A stretch of DNA of 64,000 nucleotides from Sphaerochaeta sp. (GCA_022482495.1 JAKVPA010000002.1:124001-188000), one strand, 5' to 3'; positions 45,401-54,324 are shown, numbered from the stretch's first letter. Notes: generated from the sequence alone by a model not told the origin. Program-made: numbers and translations.

Positions 45401-45490
45401 CAGGCTTATTTCTGCAGAGTGTTCAAGAAGACGATGGGAGTCAATCCGGGGAAAATCAGGCGGGGGAAAGGCAGTTCAGAAAGTCGGTAA
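42418..45490 (+). pseudogene. Frameshifted hybrid regulator: LacI-type sensor, degenerate kinase-like domain, AraC HTH
   Basis: Two overlapping frames (from the GTG at 42418 to beyond 43520, and from about 43520 to 45490) make one protein of about 1020 residues if one G of the GGGG run at 43521-43524 is removed. Residues about 1-300 are a LacI/PBP1 sugar-sensor domain without a DNA-binding head. Coiled-coil and kinase-like parts follow; at RSEFFANISNGLRDPLETI the usual phosphoacceptor His of SHEIRTPL is Asn. The C-terminus is an AraC/XylS HTH (WQLAEAINVSEDYLTRIFRK, INEVASESGFQDQAYFCRVF). It probably controlled the downstream importer. The shift may be a real mutation or a sequencing error. 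Confidence 0.75.
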
Positions 45491-45557
45491 AGTACAATTG
45501 TCTCTCTGCATTTTTACGCGAAACGGCTCCTATACTGAAAAGGCAAGGGAGACTGGT

Positions 45558-46553
45558 ATGGGCAAACGGAAAGACAATGCCGCGCAGTTGGATTCGATGG
45601 CAGCCTCGCTGAACAGTGAGGAACGAGCGGCATACCTCGCGTATAAAAAGCATCATCTGACGCGGGAGATCAAGCGGCATCGAAGCATCTATGCGATCAT
45701 GCTGATTCCGCTGGCCTATTACATCCTGTTCAAGTACGTGCCGATCTGGAACGGCCAGATCGCGTTCCGTGATTACATGGCCCTGGATGGCGTGCTGGGG
45801 TCCAAATGGGTTGGATTGGCCAACTTCAAGGATTTCATCCATTCGTTCTACTTTGGTGAGTTGATCCGCAACACGATGATGTACAGCGTGGGAAAACTGG
45901 TGTTCAGCCTGCCGTTGTCCATCATCCTTGCCATCGCGCTGTATGAGTGTGTCCATCCCAAATTGGGGAAAGTGGTGCAGACGCTGGCCTACCTGCCGCA
46001 CTTCCTCTCCTGGGTCATCATGTACGGCATTCTGCTCTCCCTGCTCGCTCCGGGAGACGGCGTGGTCAACGATTTGATCAAAATGGCCGGGGGGAAGCCG
46101 ATCGACTTTCTGACCAGCACCAAGGCGTTCCCTTGGATCGTCATCTTATCCGACGCGTGGAAGGAGATGGGCTGGTCGGCCATCATCTTCATCGCCGCGT
46201 TGATGGGCATCGATCCGTCGCTGTTTGAGGCGGCGATGGTGGAAGGAGCCAACAGCTGGCAACGTGTGCATTACATCACCCTTCCATCGATCCGCCCGGT
46301 GATCGTCGTCGTATTGCTTCTCCGGCTTGGCACCATTTTGGATGCCGGTTTCAACCAGATCTTCATGTTGTACAGCACGCCGGTCCTCAGCGTCGCAGAC
46401 ATCATCGACACCTGGGTGTACCGCCAAGGCCTGCTGGAGTTCCAGTTTGGCCTCGCCACCGCCGTCGGTCTGTTCAAAGGGGTCATCGGACTTCTTCTGA
46501 TCGTCGTCAGCAACAAGCTGACCAAGAAACTCAGCGGGTCGTCGCTGTATTGA
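45558..46553 (+). CDS. ABC polysaccharide transporter permease (LplB family)
   Basis: The 331-residue membrane protein starts with about 40 charged residues, then YAIMLIPLAYYILFKYVPIWNGQIAFRDY, characteristic of LplB/rhamnogalacturonan-type permeases. The EAA loop is FEAAMVEGANSWQRVHYITLP. The ATG at 45558 follows AAGGGAGACTGG; TATACT at 45531-45536 is a possible -10. It is the first gene of the third importer. Confidence 0.9.
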   Translation: MGKRKDNAAQLDSMAASLNSEERAAYLAYKKHHLTREIKRHRSIYAIMLIPLAYYILFKYVPIWNGQIAFRDYMALDGVLGSKWVGLANFKDFIHSFYFGELIRNTMMYSVGKLVFSLPLSIILAIALYECVHPKLGKVVQTLAYLPHFLSWVIMYGILLSLLAPGDGVVNDLIKMAGGKPIDFLTSTKAFPWIVILSDAWKEMGWSAIIFIAALMGIDPSLFEAAMVEGANSWQRVHYITLPSIRPVIVVVLLLRLGTILDAGFNQIFMLYSTPVLSVADIIDTWVYRQGLLEFQFGLATAVGLFKGVIGLLLIVVSNKLTKKLSGSSLY

Positions 46554-46563
46554 GAGGTGAGGC

Positions 46564-47499
46564 ATGGATACCAAGCAGAAAAAAGAAAAACGCACCTCTC
46601 TGAAACCGAAGCTCAATGCGGTGGCCGTCAAGCCCACCGCCGCCGACCATACGTTCAACATCGTCGTCGACGTGTTCCTCTGGCTTCTTTTGTTCATCAT
46701 CGCCATCCCGCTTTGGAGCACCATCACGCTGTCGTTCCGTCCGAACGACTACATTGGTTCCAACCTGCAGGGGATGTTCCTTCCCTTCTGGAAGTGGTCC
46801 TCGGCGGCATACAAGGCGCTTCTGGGCAACCGGGGCTTCCTGCTTGCCTTCTGGAACAGCATCAAGATTCTGATCTTCGGTGTGGCGACGGCATTGCTGC
46901 TTACCATTCCGCTTGCCTACAGTCTTTCCATTCCGACGCTTCCTGGACGGAAGTTCTTCAACTGGTTGATCATCATCCCGTACGTATTCAACGTCGGCAT
47001 GATCCCGACCTACCTGTTGGTCACCGGCATCGGACTGCAGGACCACCTCTCGTCCGTCTACCTGCCGGTCGCCGTCTCGACGTACAACTGCTTGATCATG
47101 CGCTCGTTCTTCGAGGGGATTCCCAATGAGTTGAAGGAATCGGCCCGGATCGATGGCGCCTCGGAGCTCCAGGTGATGATCCGCATCATCCTGCCGCTGT
47201 CCAAGGCCATCATCCTGACCGTCGGCCTGTTCTACGGCGTCTCGTTCTGGAACGACTTCTTCCGCGCCATGCTGTATCTGAACAACAACGACCTGCAGCC
47301 GCTTCCCATTCTGCTCAGGAACATCTTGATCGGCAGCGGCATGAACGAATACGTGGAGGTCAGCGCCTTCGGCGAGGCCCCGATCTCCGCCATCAAGGCG
47401 GCGTCGGTGTTCATGAGCGCCATCCCGATGGTTCTCGCCTATCCGTTCATCCAGAAGTATTTCACCAAGGGCACGTTGCTTGGCTCCGTCAAGGGCTGA
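46564..47499 (+). CDS. ABC polysaccharide transporter permease (YtcP family)
   Basis: The 311-residue partner permease has six membrane segments; IPLWSTITLSFRPNDYIGSN and the EAA loop KESARIDGASELQVMIRIILP are typical of YtcP. It starts 10 bases after the LplB-type gene with GAGGTGAGGC upstream. Confidence 0.9.
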   Translation: MDTKQKKEKRTSLKPKLNAVAVKPTAADHTFNIVVDVFLWLLLFIIAIPLWSTITLSFRPNDYIGSNLQGMFLPFWKWSSAAYKALLGNRGFLLAFWNSIKILIFGVATALLLTIPLAYSLSIPTLPGRKFFNWLIIIPYVFNVGMIPTYLLVTGIGLQDHLSSVYLPVAVSTYNCLIMRSFFEGIPNELKESARIDGASELQVMIRIILPLSKAIILTVGLFYGVSFWNDFFRAMLYLNNNDLQPLPILLRNILIGSGMNEYVEVSAFGEAPISAIKAASVFMSAIPMVLAYPFIQKYFTKGTLLGSVKG

Positions 47500-47543
47500 G
47501 CATGATGATATCGAATTGAGGTAATCAGAAAGAGGAGGATTAC

Positions 47544-49121
47544 ATGAAGAAAACATTGTTGGTTCTGTTGATCCTGACCTGCTTGGTCGGCGCGCTGTTT
47601 GCGCAGGCGACCAGTGAGCAGGCCGCCCCGGCAGCTCCTGCCAAGGAAGAGCCGGTGACGATTGATCTGTGGTATGGCGCGGCGATCACCGAAGCGGGAC
47701 CCCCACCTGATGATTGGGTAGGCTATCAGATCATCAAGGACAAGCTGAACATCAATCTGAAGCTGACGGCGCTTCCCTCTGCGGAAAACGACCAGGATGT
47801 GAAGATTCAGGCTGCCGGCGCGGCGAACAACCTGCCGGATCTGTTCATGGTGCGCCGTGACACGTTGATGCGTCTGGTCAAGCAGGGCTTGGTCGCCCCG
47901 GTGGATGACATGTATGCCAAGATGCCGGTCCGCACCGCAAAGCACTACGATGCCTCCAGCATCCAGAACACCACCGTCAACGGCCATTCCTATGGCTTTG
48001 CCGACCCGGGCTCCATCGCCAAGAACGAAGGTCTTTTGATCCGCAAGGACTGGCTGGACAAGCTTGGTCTGGCTGTTCCCAAGACGCTGGATGACCTGTA
48101 CAACGTCATGGTTGCGTTCACCAAGAACGACCCTGACGGGAACGGAAAGAACGACACCTACGGCTATGGCGCCTTCCAGGAGATCAACAACTACGAAGAG
48201 TGGCCTGGCCGTCGTCTTGAGCCGATCCTTGGCGCCTTCGGCGTGGAAGGAACCTGGGACATGACCAAAGCCAACGCTGGCCTGAACATCCTCAAGCCGG
48301 AGTTCTACGACGCCATGGTCTTCATCAAGAAGATCCAGGACGCTGGTGTGATCGATCCCAACTGGCTGGCCTACAAGAAGGATGACTTCCGCGCTGCGTG
48401 GAAGCAGGGCCGGTTCGGCATCATGCGGGAACAGAACGCCGCGTACGCCGCGACTTCCAACTACGCACCGTTTGACAAGAACTTCCCCAACGGCGAATGG
48501 ATCGTCATTGATCCGCCGGTAGGGCCTACGGGCAAGGCTTCCATCGGTCCGTACACAGTGAACTACCGCATCTACGCGGTCAGCGCCAAGGCGGCGAAAG
48601 CCGGCAAGTTGGACAAGATCGCCCAGTTGCTGGAGTGGATGGCTTCCGATGAGGGCTACTATCTGCTCGGATGGGGTGTCGAAGGCGTGAACTACACCAA
48701 AGACGCCAATGGTATTCCTGTCGCTGACGGAGTGGACAAAGATCTGGCGTTCTCCGGTCCGAAAGGCCAGACGGTCACCCAGTTGCGCAACATGGTGTTC
48801 TACAATGGTGACATCGAGCTTGGCAGCCGGTACCCGACCTACCAGACGGCGACCAGCGGCAAGACGATGAGCGCGTTGACGGTATTGCGTGACATGCAGA
48901 GCCGCAAGTGGACGCCGGCCATCGGTTCCGACATGCTGCCCATTCCCAACGCAGACCTGAAGCGCTTCTACGAACAGGGGCTCGCTGAGTTCATCACCGG
49001 CAAGCGCGAGCTTACCAAGGCGAACTGGGATGCGTGGATCGCTGAGTTCAAGAAGCAGGGCGGCCAGGCGTGGAATGACGCCGGTGTGCAGTACGCCCAG
49101 GACAACGATCTGTTGGTGTGA
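47544..49121 (+). CDS. Extracellular solute-binding protein (LipO-like, oligosaccharide)
   Basis: The 525-residue exported protein has a signal peptide (KKTLLVLLILTCLVGALFA). The large size and segments such as LWYGAAITEAGPPPDDW, DLFMVRRDTLMRLVKQG and TKNDPDGNGKNDTYGYG match LipO-type proteins that serve LplB/YtcP permeases. In Bacillus this type imports rhamnogalacturonan fragments, which fits the GH105 gene next door. AGGAGG lies 7 bases before the ATG. A strong terminator follows. Confidence 0.9.
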   Translation: MKKTLLVLLILTCLVGALFAQATSEQAAPAAPAKEEPVTIDLWYGAAITEAGPPPDDWVGYQIIKDKLNINLKLTALPSAENDQDVKIQAAGAANNLPDLFMVRRDTLMRLVKQGLVAPVDDMYAKMPVRTAKHYDASSIQNTTVNGHSYGFADPGSIAKNEGLLIRKDWLDKLGLAVPKTLDDLYNVMVAFTKNDPDGNGKNDTYGYGAFQEINNYEEWPGRRLEPILGAFGVEGTWDMTKANAGLNILKPEFYDAMVFIKKIQDAGVIDPNWLAYKKDDFRAAWKQGRFGIMREQNAAYAATSNYAPFDKNFPNGEWIVIDPPVGPTGKASIGPYTVNYRIYAVSAKAAKAGKLDKIAQLLEWMASDEGYYLLGWGVEGVNYTKDANGIPVADGVDKDLAFSGPKGQTVTQLRNMVFYNGDIELGSRYPTYQTATSGKTMSALTVLRDMQSRKWTPAIGSDMLPIPNADLKRFYEQGLAEFITGKRELTKANWDAWIAEFKKQGGQAWNDAGVQYAQDNDLLV

Positions 49122-49131
49122 TAATCTATCT

Positions 49132-49167
49132 ATCCGGCCATCCGTAATGATGGCCGGATCCTTTTTT
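49132..49167 (+). terminator. Rho-independent terminator between the importer and GH105 genes
   Basis: ATCCGGCCATC (49132-49142) pairs perfectly with GATGGCCGGAT (49149-49159), followed by CCTTTTTTC. It ends the importer transcript or attenuates read-through into the hydrolase gene, 14 bases ahead of the GH105 start. Confidence 0.88.
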
Positions 49168-49180
49168 CAGGAAGAAATCA

Positions 49181-50245
49181 ATGCACGAACCGCTTTCCCT
49201 CCAGATGGCCCGCCACGTCCAGGAAATCTATCGTCCTGGCATGATGAAGTGGCATTACGAACATGGATTGGTCATTATGGCCAGCCTTGCGGCAGACCCT
49301 GCTCTGTTTTCATGGGCGTACCAGCTGTATGACCCGATGATCGCCCAGGATGGCACGATCGCCACGTATCGGGAAGGTGAGTTCAATTTGGATCAGATCA
49401 ATGCCGGGCGGAACCTGTTCACGTTCTACGAGAAAACGGGAGAACAACGGTTCATCGCCGCCTCGCGCATCCTGCGTGACCAGCTTGCCCACCAGCCCCG
49501 GACAAAGAGCGGTGTGTTCTGGCACAAGGAAATTTATCCGTGGCAGATCTGGCTGGACGGCCAGTACATGGAAGGTCCGTTCTACGCCCAGTACAGCCAA
49601 TTCACCAATGATACCCAGGGAATGGATGATGTTGTCACCCAGTTGGTCACCACGTTCCATACGCTCCGCGACCCCAAGACGGGATTGTTGTATCATGCCT
49701 ACGACGAATCCCGCGGGATGCGCTGGTCCGACCCGAAGACCGGCCTTTCCCCCCATTTCTGGGGACGCGCCATGGGATGGTATGGGATGGCCGTCCTGGA
49801 TGTGCTGGATTACCTTCCCAAGGATCATCCGGGACGAAGCGCCCTGGGGGATATCATCCGTTCCTACATCAGTGCCATCCGGAAGGTGCAGGATCCAGAG
49901 AGCGGAATGTGGTACCAGGTGCTGGACCAAGGGAAGAGGGAAGGCAACTATCTGGAGACCAGCGCCACCAGCATGTTCGTCACCATTCTGCTTAAAGCCC
50001 GGAGACTGGGCATCACCACCGACCCCACCGACAAGGATGCCGCGCTGAAAGCCTTCAACGGCATGAAACAGCGCTACCTGGCAAACGACCTGCGCCTGGG
50101 GGGCATCTGCTCCGTGGCAGGACTCGGCGGCAACCCATGCCGTGACGGCTCCTTCTCCTACTACATCAGCGAACCCATCGCCACCGATGACTTCAAAGGC
50201 GTCGGCCCCTTCATCCTTGCCTGCCTGGAAGTGGAGAGGGCGTAG
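49181..50245 (+). CDS. Glycoside hydrolase family 88/105, unsaturated rhamnogalacturonyl hydrolase-like
   Basis: The 354-residue protein is a cytoplasmic (alpha/alpha)6 barrel of the YteR/YesR type. The WLDGQYMEGPFYAQYSQ block carries the catalytic Asp. HAYDESRGMRWSDP, FWGRAMGWYGMAVLDVLDYLP and GNYLETSATSMFV are also diagnostic. It hydrates the C4-C5 double bond of unsaturated galacturonyl units made by pectate or rhamnogalacturonan lyases. AGGAAG precedes the ATG by 7 bases. Confidence 0.92.
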   Translation: MHEPLSLQMARHVQEIYRPGMMKWHYEHGLVIMASLAADPALFSWAYQLYDPMIAQDGTIATYREGEFNLDQINAGRNLFTFYEKTGEQRFIAASRILRDQLAHQPRTKSGVFWHKEIYPWQIWLDGQYMEGPFYAQYSQFTNDTQGMDDVVTQLVTTFHTLRDPKTGLLYHAYDESRGMRWSDPKTGLSPHFWGRAMGWYGMAVLDVLDYLPKDHPGRSALGDIIRSYISAIRKVQDPESGMWYQVLDQGKREGNYLETSATSMFVTILLKARRLGITTDPTDKDAALKAFNGMKQRYLANDLRLGGICSVAGLGGNPCRDGSFSYYISEPIATDDFKGVGPFILACLEVERA

Positions 50246-50361
50246 GGGTGTTTTTTCCCATTCTCTCCATAAAGATCAAGTTTTCATTGGAATTATTCAG
50301 AGACCTTTCATAAATCCTCTTTTTTTGTTTCTTCTCAGGAAAAAGAAGCATATACTTTCCG

Positions 50362-51783
50362 GGTTATTCGCTGTTTATGGTGGGTAAGATTCAATTGGGT
50401 ATTCATGAATAGAGGGTAATTTGCTATGTTTAAAGCAAGGAGCAAAGCAGATGATCGACCCGCATATTCAGAAACTTTTCAGCCTCGGATTGGGCCTTGA
50501 GGAACCTTGGCGCATCACATCACTGGAGATGGTTCCGTCCGATAAGCAGCCAACGCTGTTGGAACTCCACATACGGATCGATTTCAAGGAAGGGTCGAGT
50601 TTCCAGTATCCAGGATTCGACCAGAGCTGCAAGGTCCACGATACCCGAGAAAGAACCTGGAGGCATCTCAATTTCTTCCAGTACCGTTGCTACATCACCG
50701 CAAAAGTCCCCAGAATCATCACGCCCGACGGCAAGGTGAGGACCGTTTCGGTGCCCTGGGCAAGAAGCGGCAGCGGCTTCACCTTGATGATGGAGGGGGT
50801 GATACTCACCCTGGTGAAGCACATGCCGGTCAGGACGGTTGCCCGGGAGATCGGGGAGCACGACACCAAGCTGTGGCGCCTGATCGACTACCATGTGGAG
50901 GAGGCCCTCAAGGACCAGGACTTCTCGGATGTCAGTGCGATAGGGGTGGATGAGTACAGCCACAAGGGCCACAACTACATAACGGTCTTTCTTTCCCATC
51001 CCGATGTCGCCACCGATGAGGCCGGAAGGTGCAGGCAGGCGGGGAAAGCGAGGGTACTCTTTGTGACGGAAGGAAAAGACAAGGATGCCGTGAAACGTTT
51101 TCTTGAGCGTTTCAAGGAGAAGGACGGAAAACCCGGGCAGGTGAAGGTTGCCACCAGCGACATGATCCACGGCTACCGCAGCGCCCTGGGGGAGAGCTTT
51201 CCCGAGGCCGTCGTCACCGTGGACAAGTTCCATGTGGTCAAGAATTGTTCGGATGCGGTGGACAATACCAGGAAACGGGAAATGCGCAGCAAGAACGCCG
51301 CAAAGACAAAGGACCTGAAAAAGACGCGGTACATCTGGCTGAAGAACCCCGACAACCTCACCGACAGGCAGCGGGAGCGGCTCGGCCAACTGCTCCAGGT
51401 CGAATATCTGGATACGGTCCAGGCCTACAGCTGCCGTCTTGAGCTGCAGGATTTCTATGAGACCCACAAGGCCTATGACGAGGACATGGTGTCTGACTTT
51501 GAGCGGCTGGCCATCAGATTCGCCAACTCGGCGGTCATGGAAATCCGCAAGTTTGCACAGTGCCTGACAAGGAATGCGGTGGAGATTCTTAACTACTTCC
51601 AGACCCTGAGGACCAATGCAATCCTGGAGGGGTTCAACTCGAAGATAAGCATCATCAAGAGCCGTGCGAGAGGCTTCAGGAACATGAGGAACTTCATGAA
51701 CATGATCTACTTCGTCTGTGGAGAATTGTCTCTCCCCCTGCAGCCAATCATGTAGAGCTACCCACTATAAACAGCGAAAGGCC
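50362..51783 (+). mobile_element. ISL3 family insertion sequence
   Basis: The inverted repeats match at TTCGCTGTTTAT-G/A-GTGGGTA (left 50367-50386, right complement 51778-51759), with weaker pairing outward to a GG at each tip. One transposase lies between. I could not find a convincing 8-bp target duplication, so the outer ends are approximate. The right end truncates an AT-rich gene. Confidence 0.75.
50451..51755 (+). CDS. ISL3 family transposase
   Basis: The 434-residue DDE transposase has an N-terminal part lacking the usual Cys pairs of the ISL3 zinc finger. The catalytic regions are SAIGVDEYSHKGHNY (Asp), ATSDMIHGYRSAL (Asp) and NAILEGFNSKISIIKSRARGF (Glu). The start at 50451 has AAGGAG 8 bases upstream. 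The enzyme appears intact. Confidence 0.9.
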   Translation: MIDPHIQKLFSLGLGLEEPWRITSLEMVPSDKQPTLLELHIRIDFKEGSSFQYPGFDQSCKVHDTRERTWRHLNFFQYRCYITAKVPRIITPDGKVRTVSVPWARSGSGFTLMMEGVILTLVKHMPVRTVAREIGEHDTKLWRLIDYHVEEALKDQDFSDVSAIGVDEYSHKGHNYITVFLSHPDVATDEAGRCRQAGKARVLFVTEGKDKDAVKRFLERFKEKDGKPGQVKVATSDMIHGYRSALGESFPEAVVTVDKFHVVKNCSDAVDNTRKREMRSKNAAKTKDLKKTRYIWLKNPDNLTDRQRERLGQLLQVEYLDTVQAYSCRLELQDFYETHKAYDEDMVSDFERLAIRFANSAVMEIRKFAQCLTRNAVEILNYFQTLRTNAILEGFNSKISIIKSRARGFRNMRNFMNMIYFVCGELSLPLQPIM

Positions 51784-51784
51784 T

Positions 51785-51979
51785 GTAAAATCTGCTGTTT
51801 CACTTATGCCTAATGCAATTTATGAGTTGCCCTATGATGGAGCAAAAGAGATGTTGTTGGTTGATAATGTTGATAACAAAGATTTCCTGACAAGATTGTT
51901 TGTCGCTATGTATGATGAACTTCCTGCACAAAAAAGAAGAAGTCATAAAATCGGAAGTTGTGGAGGTAATTATCAATGA
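51785..51979 (+). pseudogene. 3' remnant of an AT-rich gene cut by the ISL3 element
   Basis: An open frame enters directly from the IS end and reads VKSAVSLMPNAIYELPYDG, ending in CGGNYQ at 51979; an internal ATG is at 51806 without an SD. I do not recognise it. The base composition is much more AT-rich than the flanks, like the following methyltransferase gene, whose ATG overlaps this stop by 4 bases, so the two were once an operon. Confidence 0.55.
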
Positions 51980-52478
51980 GAAATATTTACGATAATAGTG
52001 AATTTTTTGCCGCATATGCGGAAATGGGAAGAAGCAAAGATGGTCTGAAAGCTGCTGGAGAGTGGCATCAGTTGCAACCGTTATTCCCTAAATTACAGGG
52101 AAAAAAAGTTTTGGATTTAGGATGTGGTTACGGTTGGCATTGCAAATATGCCGCACAAATGGGAGCTACTGAAATTCTTGGTATTGATAGTAGTCAAAAA
52201 ATGATTGCAAAAGCAGTAGCTGATAACTCTGATGACAAAATCAAGTATAAAGTTTGCGGTGTTGAAGAATACATTTATCCTGAAAATACTTATGACCTAG
52301 TTGTTTCTAACCTGGTACTGCACTATATCGAAAATTTAGCTAATGTTTATCAAAAGGTGTATTGCACATTAAAAGTAGGTGGGTATTTCCTATTCAATAT
52401 TGAACATCCGACTTTCACCGCAGGTGTTAATGAGGATTGGATTTATGATGAAAATGGGAAACCTGATATGATGTGACC

Positions 52479-52752
52479 GTTGTCAAGCAGAATCTTTGTT
52501 TTCTTTTTCCTCCAGTTTTATCGCTACATGAAAAGGATTGATAGACAGCAAATCAGTTGTTCGGCACTTGACCATTCTGATATACGTGGATTGGTTACCA
52601 CAGGCCAATGGTCCGCCTACAGCCCTTTCTGTCTAATAACGTGAATCACCACAGGGGTGTCAACATAGGTTTCTCGAAGATGGCAGGATCGTTGCCCGAT
52701 TTGCCTGTCTATCAATCCCTCTCATCCCACGGTTCCTTCTTTTCCCTGGTGT
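52479..52752 (-). ncRNA. Probable guide (seek/bridge) RNA region of the IS1111-like element
   Basis: This noncoding stretch downstream of the transposase has a 20-bp inverted repeat with one bulged base (52535-52554 with 52698-52718) that encloses about 143 nt, plus an inner GACCATT/AATGGTC stem. IS1111 and IS110 elements are known to make a short RNA from such regions that directs target choice. CTGATATA (52577-52584) and TGTCTAA (52630-52636) match the rejoined target across and beside the insertion point. Exact RNA ends are unknown. Confidence 0.5.
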
Positions 52753-53868
52753 TCAGTCAAATCTGTTGTTCATCATGCCCCAGATGAAGCAGGATAGTTC
52801 CCTTGCCACGGCAACCGTCGCCTTGTTCTTGATTACGCCGCGGTTGGTGAGGTTGTTGTACACCCGGTGCAGCCTCCGGTTCGCCTTGTCCGCATAGGCG
52901 ATGACATCCGCCTCGTTCCCTTCCTGCCTTGCTTTCAGCCTCTTTGACTTCTGTCCATACAGGCTGCTTCGTAGTGTTGAGTTCGCCCCTTCTATGAGCA
53001 GCAACCTCAATCGGGTGTTTCCGGCTTTTGTGATACCTCCCCGTTTTTCCCGCTGTCCGCTTGAGTCCTCCCTAGGCACCAAGCCCAGATAGGCGGAGAA
53101 CTGCTGGGCGTTGGCGAACCGGGAGAAATCCCCGATCTCTGAGACCAGCGACAACGCCGTATGGGTCTCGATGCCCCGGAAGCAGCGAAGTTTTGCCACC
53201 TTATCCCGATACGCCTCAAGTTGGGAGAGCTGCTCTATCCTCTGGTTGTACCGGTCGACCTTCTCCTGCTGGTCATATACCTCCTGCAGGTACTCATTGA
53301 AGGTCTCCTGGTCCACCGGGTCGGTAAACTGCTGCCGTTTCAGCCAAGTGTAGTGAATCTGGGTCCAGTAATTCTTTCCTTCCGAAAAATCCCTGCCACA
53401 ACGCAAGAGAAACGAGAGCAAATTCTGCTTCGATTTCTTCAGGGCCTGCAGACGGGTGTTGCGAAGCCTGGTGTAGTTCTTGACCGCCTCATCCTCGGAT
53501 GTGGGAACGTGTACCGCACTGTAGGTGCCGAACGCAAGGTGCTTCGACAGCTCCATCGCATCAAGCCGATCATTCTTCACATGATTCCCGGATGCCTTCG
53601 GCAGCGTTGTGGGCGCCATGATCACGCATCCGATGCCCGCTTTTTCCAGGTCGCGGTACAGGCCGTAGCCTGTCGGACCCGCCTCATAGCCGCACAGGAC
53701 CTCAACGTTCGGTTGCGATTCCTGTAGTTTCCTAACATATTTAATGACCAGATTGCTGTTGCTTGCTATCCTGGTCTGGCCGAAGGCCTGCTTCGTTGCA
53801 AACGAATAGGAGCAGAGTGAGTAGGAATCCTTGTGGACATCGATGCCAATGTTGATTACAGTATTCAT
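52753..53868 (-). CDS. IS110/IS1111 family transposase (DEDD recombinase)
   Basis: The 371-residue enzyme has an N-terminal RuvC-like DEDD domain: NIGIDVHKDSY (Asp), CGYEAGPTGYG (Glu), and VKNDRLDAMELSK (Asp, Asp). A central coiled region follows, then the C-terminal transposase-20 domain with SSGQREKRGGITKAGN holding the conserved serine. GGAGG lies 5 bases before the ATG at 53868. The gene seems intact. Confidence 0.93.
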   Translation of the reverse strand: MNTVINIGIDVHKDSYSLCSYSFATKQAFGQTRIASNSNLVIKYVRKLQESQPNVEVLCGYEAGPTGYGLYRDLEKAGIGCVIMAPTTLPKASGNHVKNDRLDAMELSKHLAFGTYSAVHVPTSEDEAVKNYTRLRNTRLQALKKSKQNLLSFLLRCGRDFSEGKNYWTQIHYTWLKRQQFTDPVDQETFNEYLQEVYDQQEKVDRYNQRIEQLSQLEAYRDKVAKLRCFRGIETHTALSLVSEIGDFSRFANAQQFSAYLGLVPREDSSGQREKRGGITKAGNTRLRLLLIEGANSTLRSSLYGQKSKRLKARQEGNEADVIAYADKANRRLHRVYNNLTNRGVIKNKATVAVARELSCFIWGMMNNRFD

Positions 53869-54324
53869 GTGGTGACCTCCATTTGCATGCGGTAGCCGCA
53901 TACGGTTTAGTTGATATTCCCAGTATGCAAGGTGAATCCACGATTTGCAAACTGGGAGGTCACTTCATATTGTCTAAATATTGGCCAATCGACAATTACT
54001 ATTACACAGGCGAAAGAGAAACCAATTTTCTTGGTCAACGAGTAATTAAACAGCACCACACATTAACGCAGATATTGAATCCACTTATAAAATGTGGTTT
54101 TCAAATTGAGGCTATTGAGGAAGCAATGCCTCCGGCAGATATGATGGGTATGCCGGGAATGTGTAATGAAATGCGTAGACCTATGATGTTGTTGGTTAAG
54201 GTTAAAAAGGTTTAATAAACAACTTCCAGTTTGTCTGAAACTAAACTGTAACTTTTAGTTTTTAGGGCTCCCGAAAAGGGAGCCTGAAAATTCATAATTT
54301 CTTATCAGGGAACCATCTTCGTAC

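Larger units (their letters stand above)
52470..53966 (-). mobile_element. IS110 family (IS1111 group) insertion sequence
   Basis: The 1497-bp element is flanked by AT on both sides (52468-52469 and 53967-53968). Its tips carry imperfect 9-bp inverted repeats, GATGTGACC and GAAGTGACC. The transposase lies on the minus strand with 98 bp upstream and a long 283-bp noncoding region downstream, the arrangement described for the IS1111 group. The ends are fixed by in-frame repair of the disrupted methyltransferase. Confidence 0.88.
51976..54215 (+). pseudogene. SAM-dependent methyltransferase interrupted by an IS110/IS1111 element
   Basis: The 5' part (51976-52469) encodes a class I methyltransferase with the SAM motif VLDLGCGYGWHCKYA and acidic GIDSS. 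The 3' part (53969-54215) continues in frame: removing 52470-53966 plus one copy of the flanking AT gives an uninterrupted 246-residue protein through KPDILSKYWPIDNYY to the stop at 54215. The gene is AT-rich compared with the chromosome, suggesting transfer. As it stands it would give a truncated product missing the C-terminal third. The substrate is unknown. Confidence 0.85.

Noticed and set aside
50353-51791. Target-site duplication of the ISL3 element
   Set aside because: The 8 bases on each side (ACTTTCCG and TGTAAAAT, with small shifts) do not match, so no duplication is claimed.
53883-53968. ATG at 53883 as the start of a separate 110-residue gene
   Set aside because: The first part lies within the IS end; the rest is the 3' portion of the interrupted methyltransferase, in frame with its 5' half.
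54266-54284. GGCTCCC/GGGAGCC hairpin as a transcription terminator
   Set aside because: Neither strand has a T-run next to it, and it falls within the left inverted repeat region of the IS1634 element.
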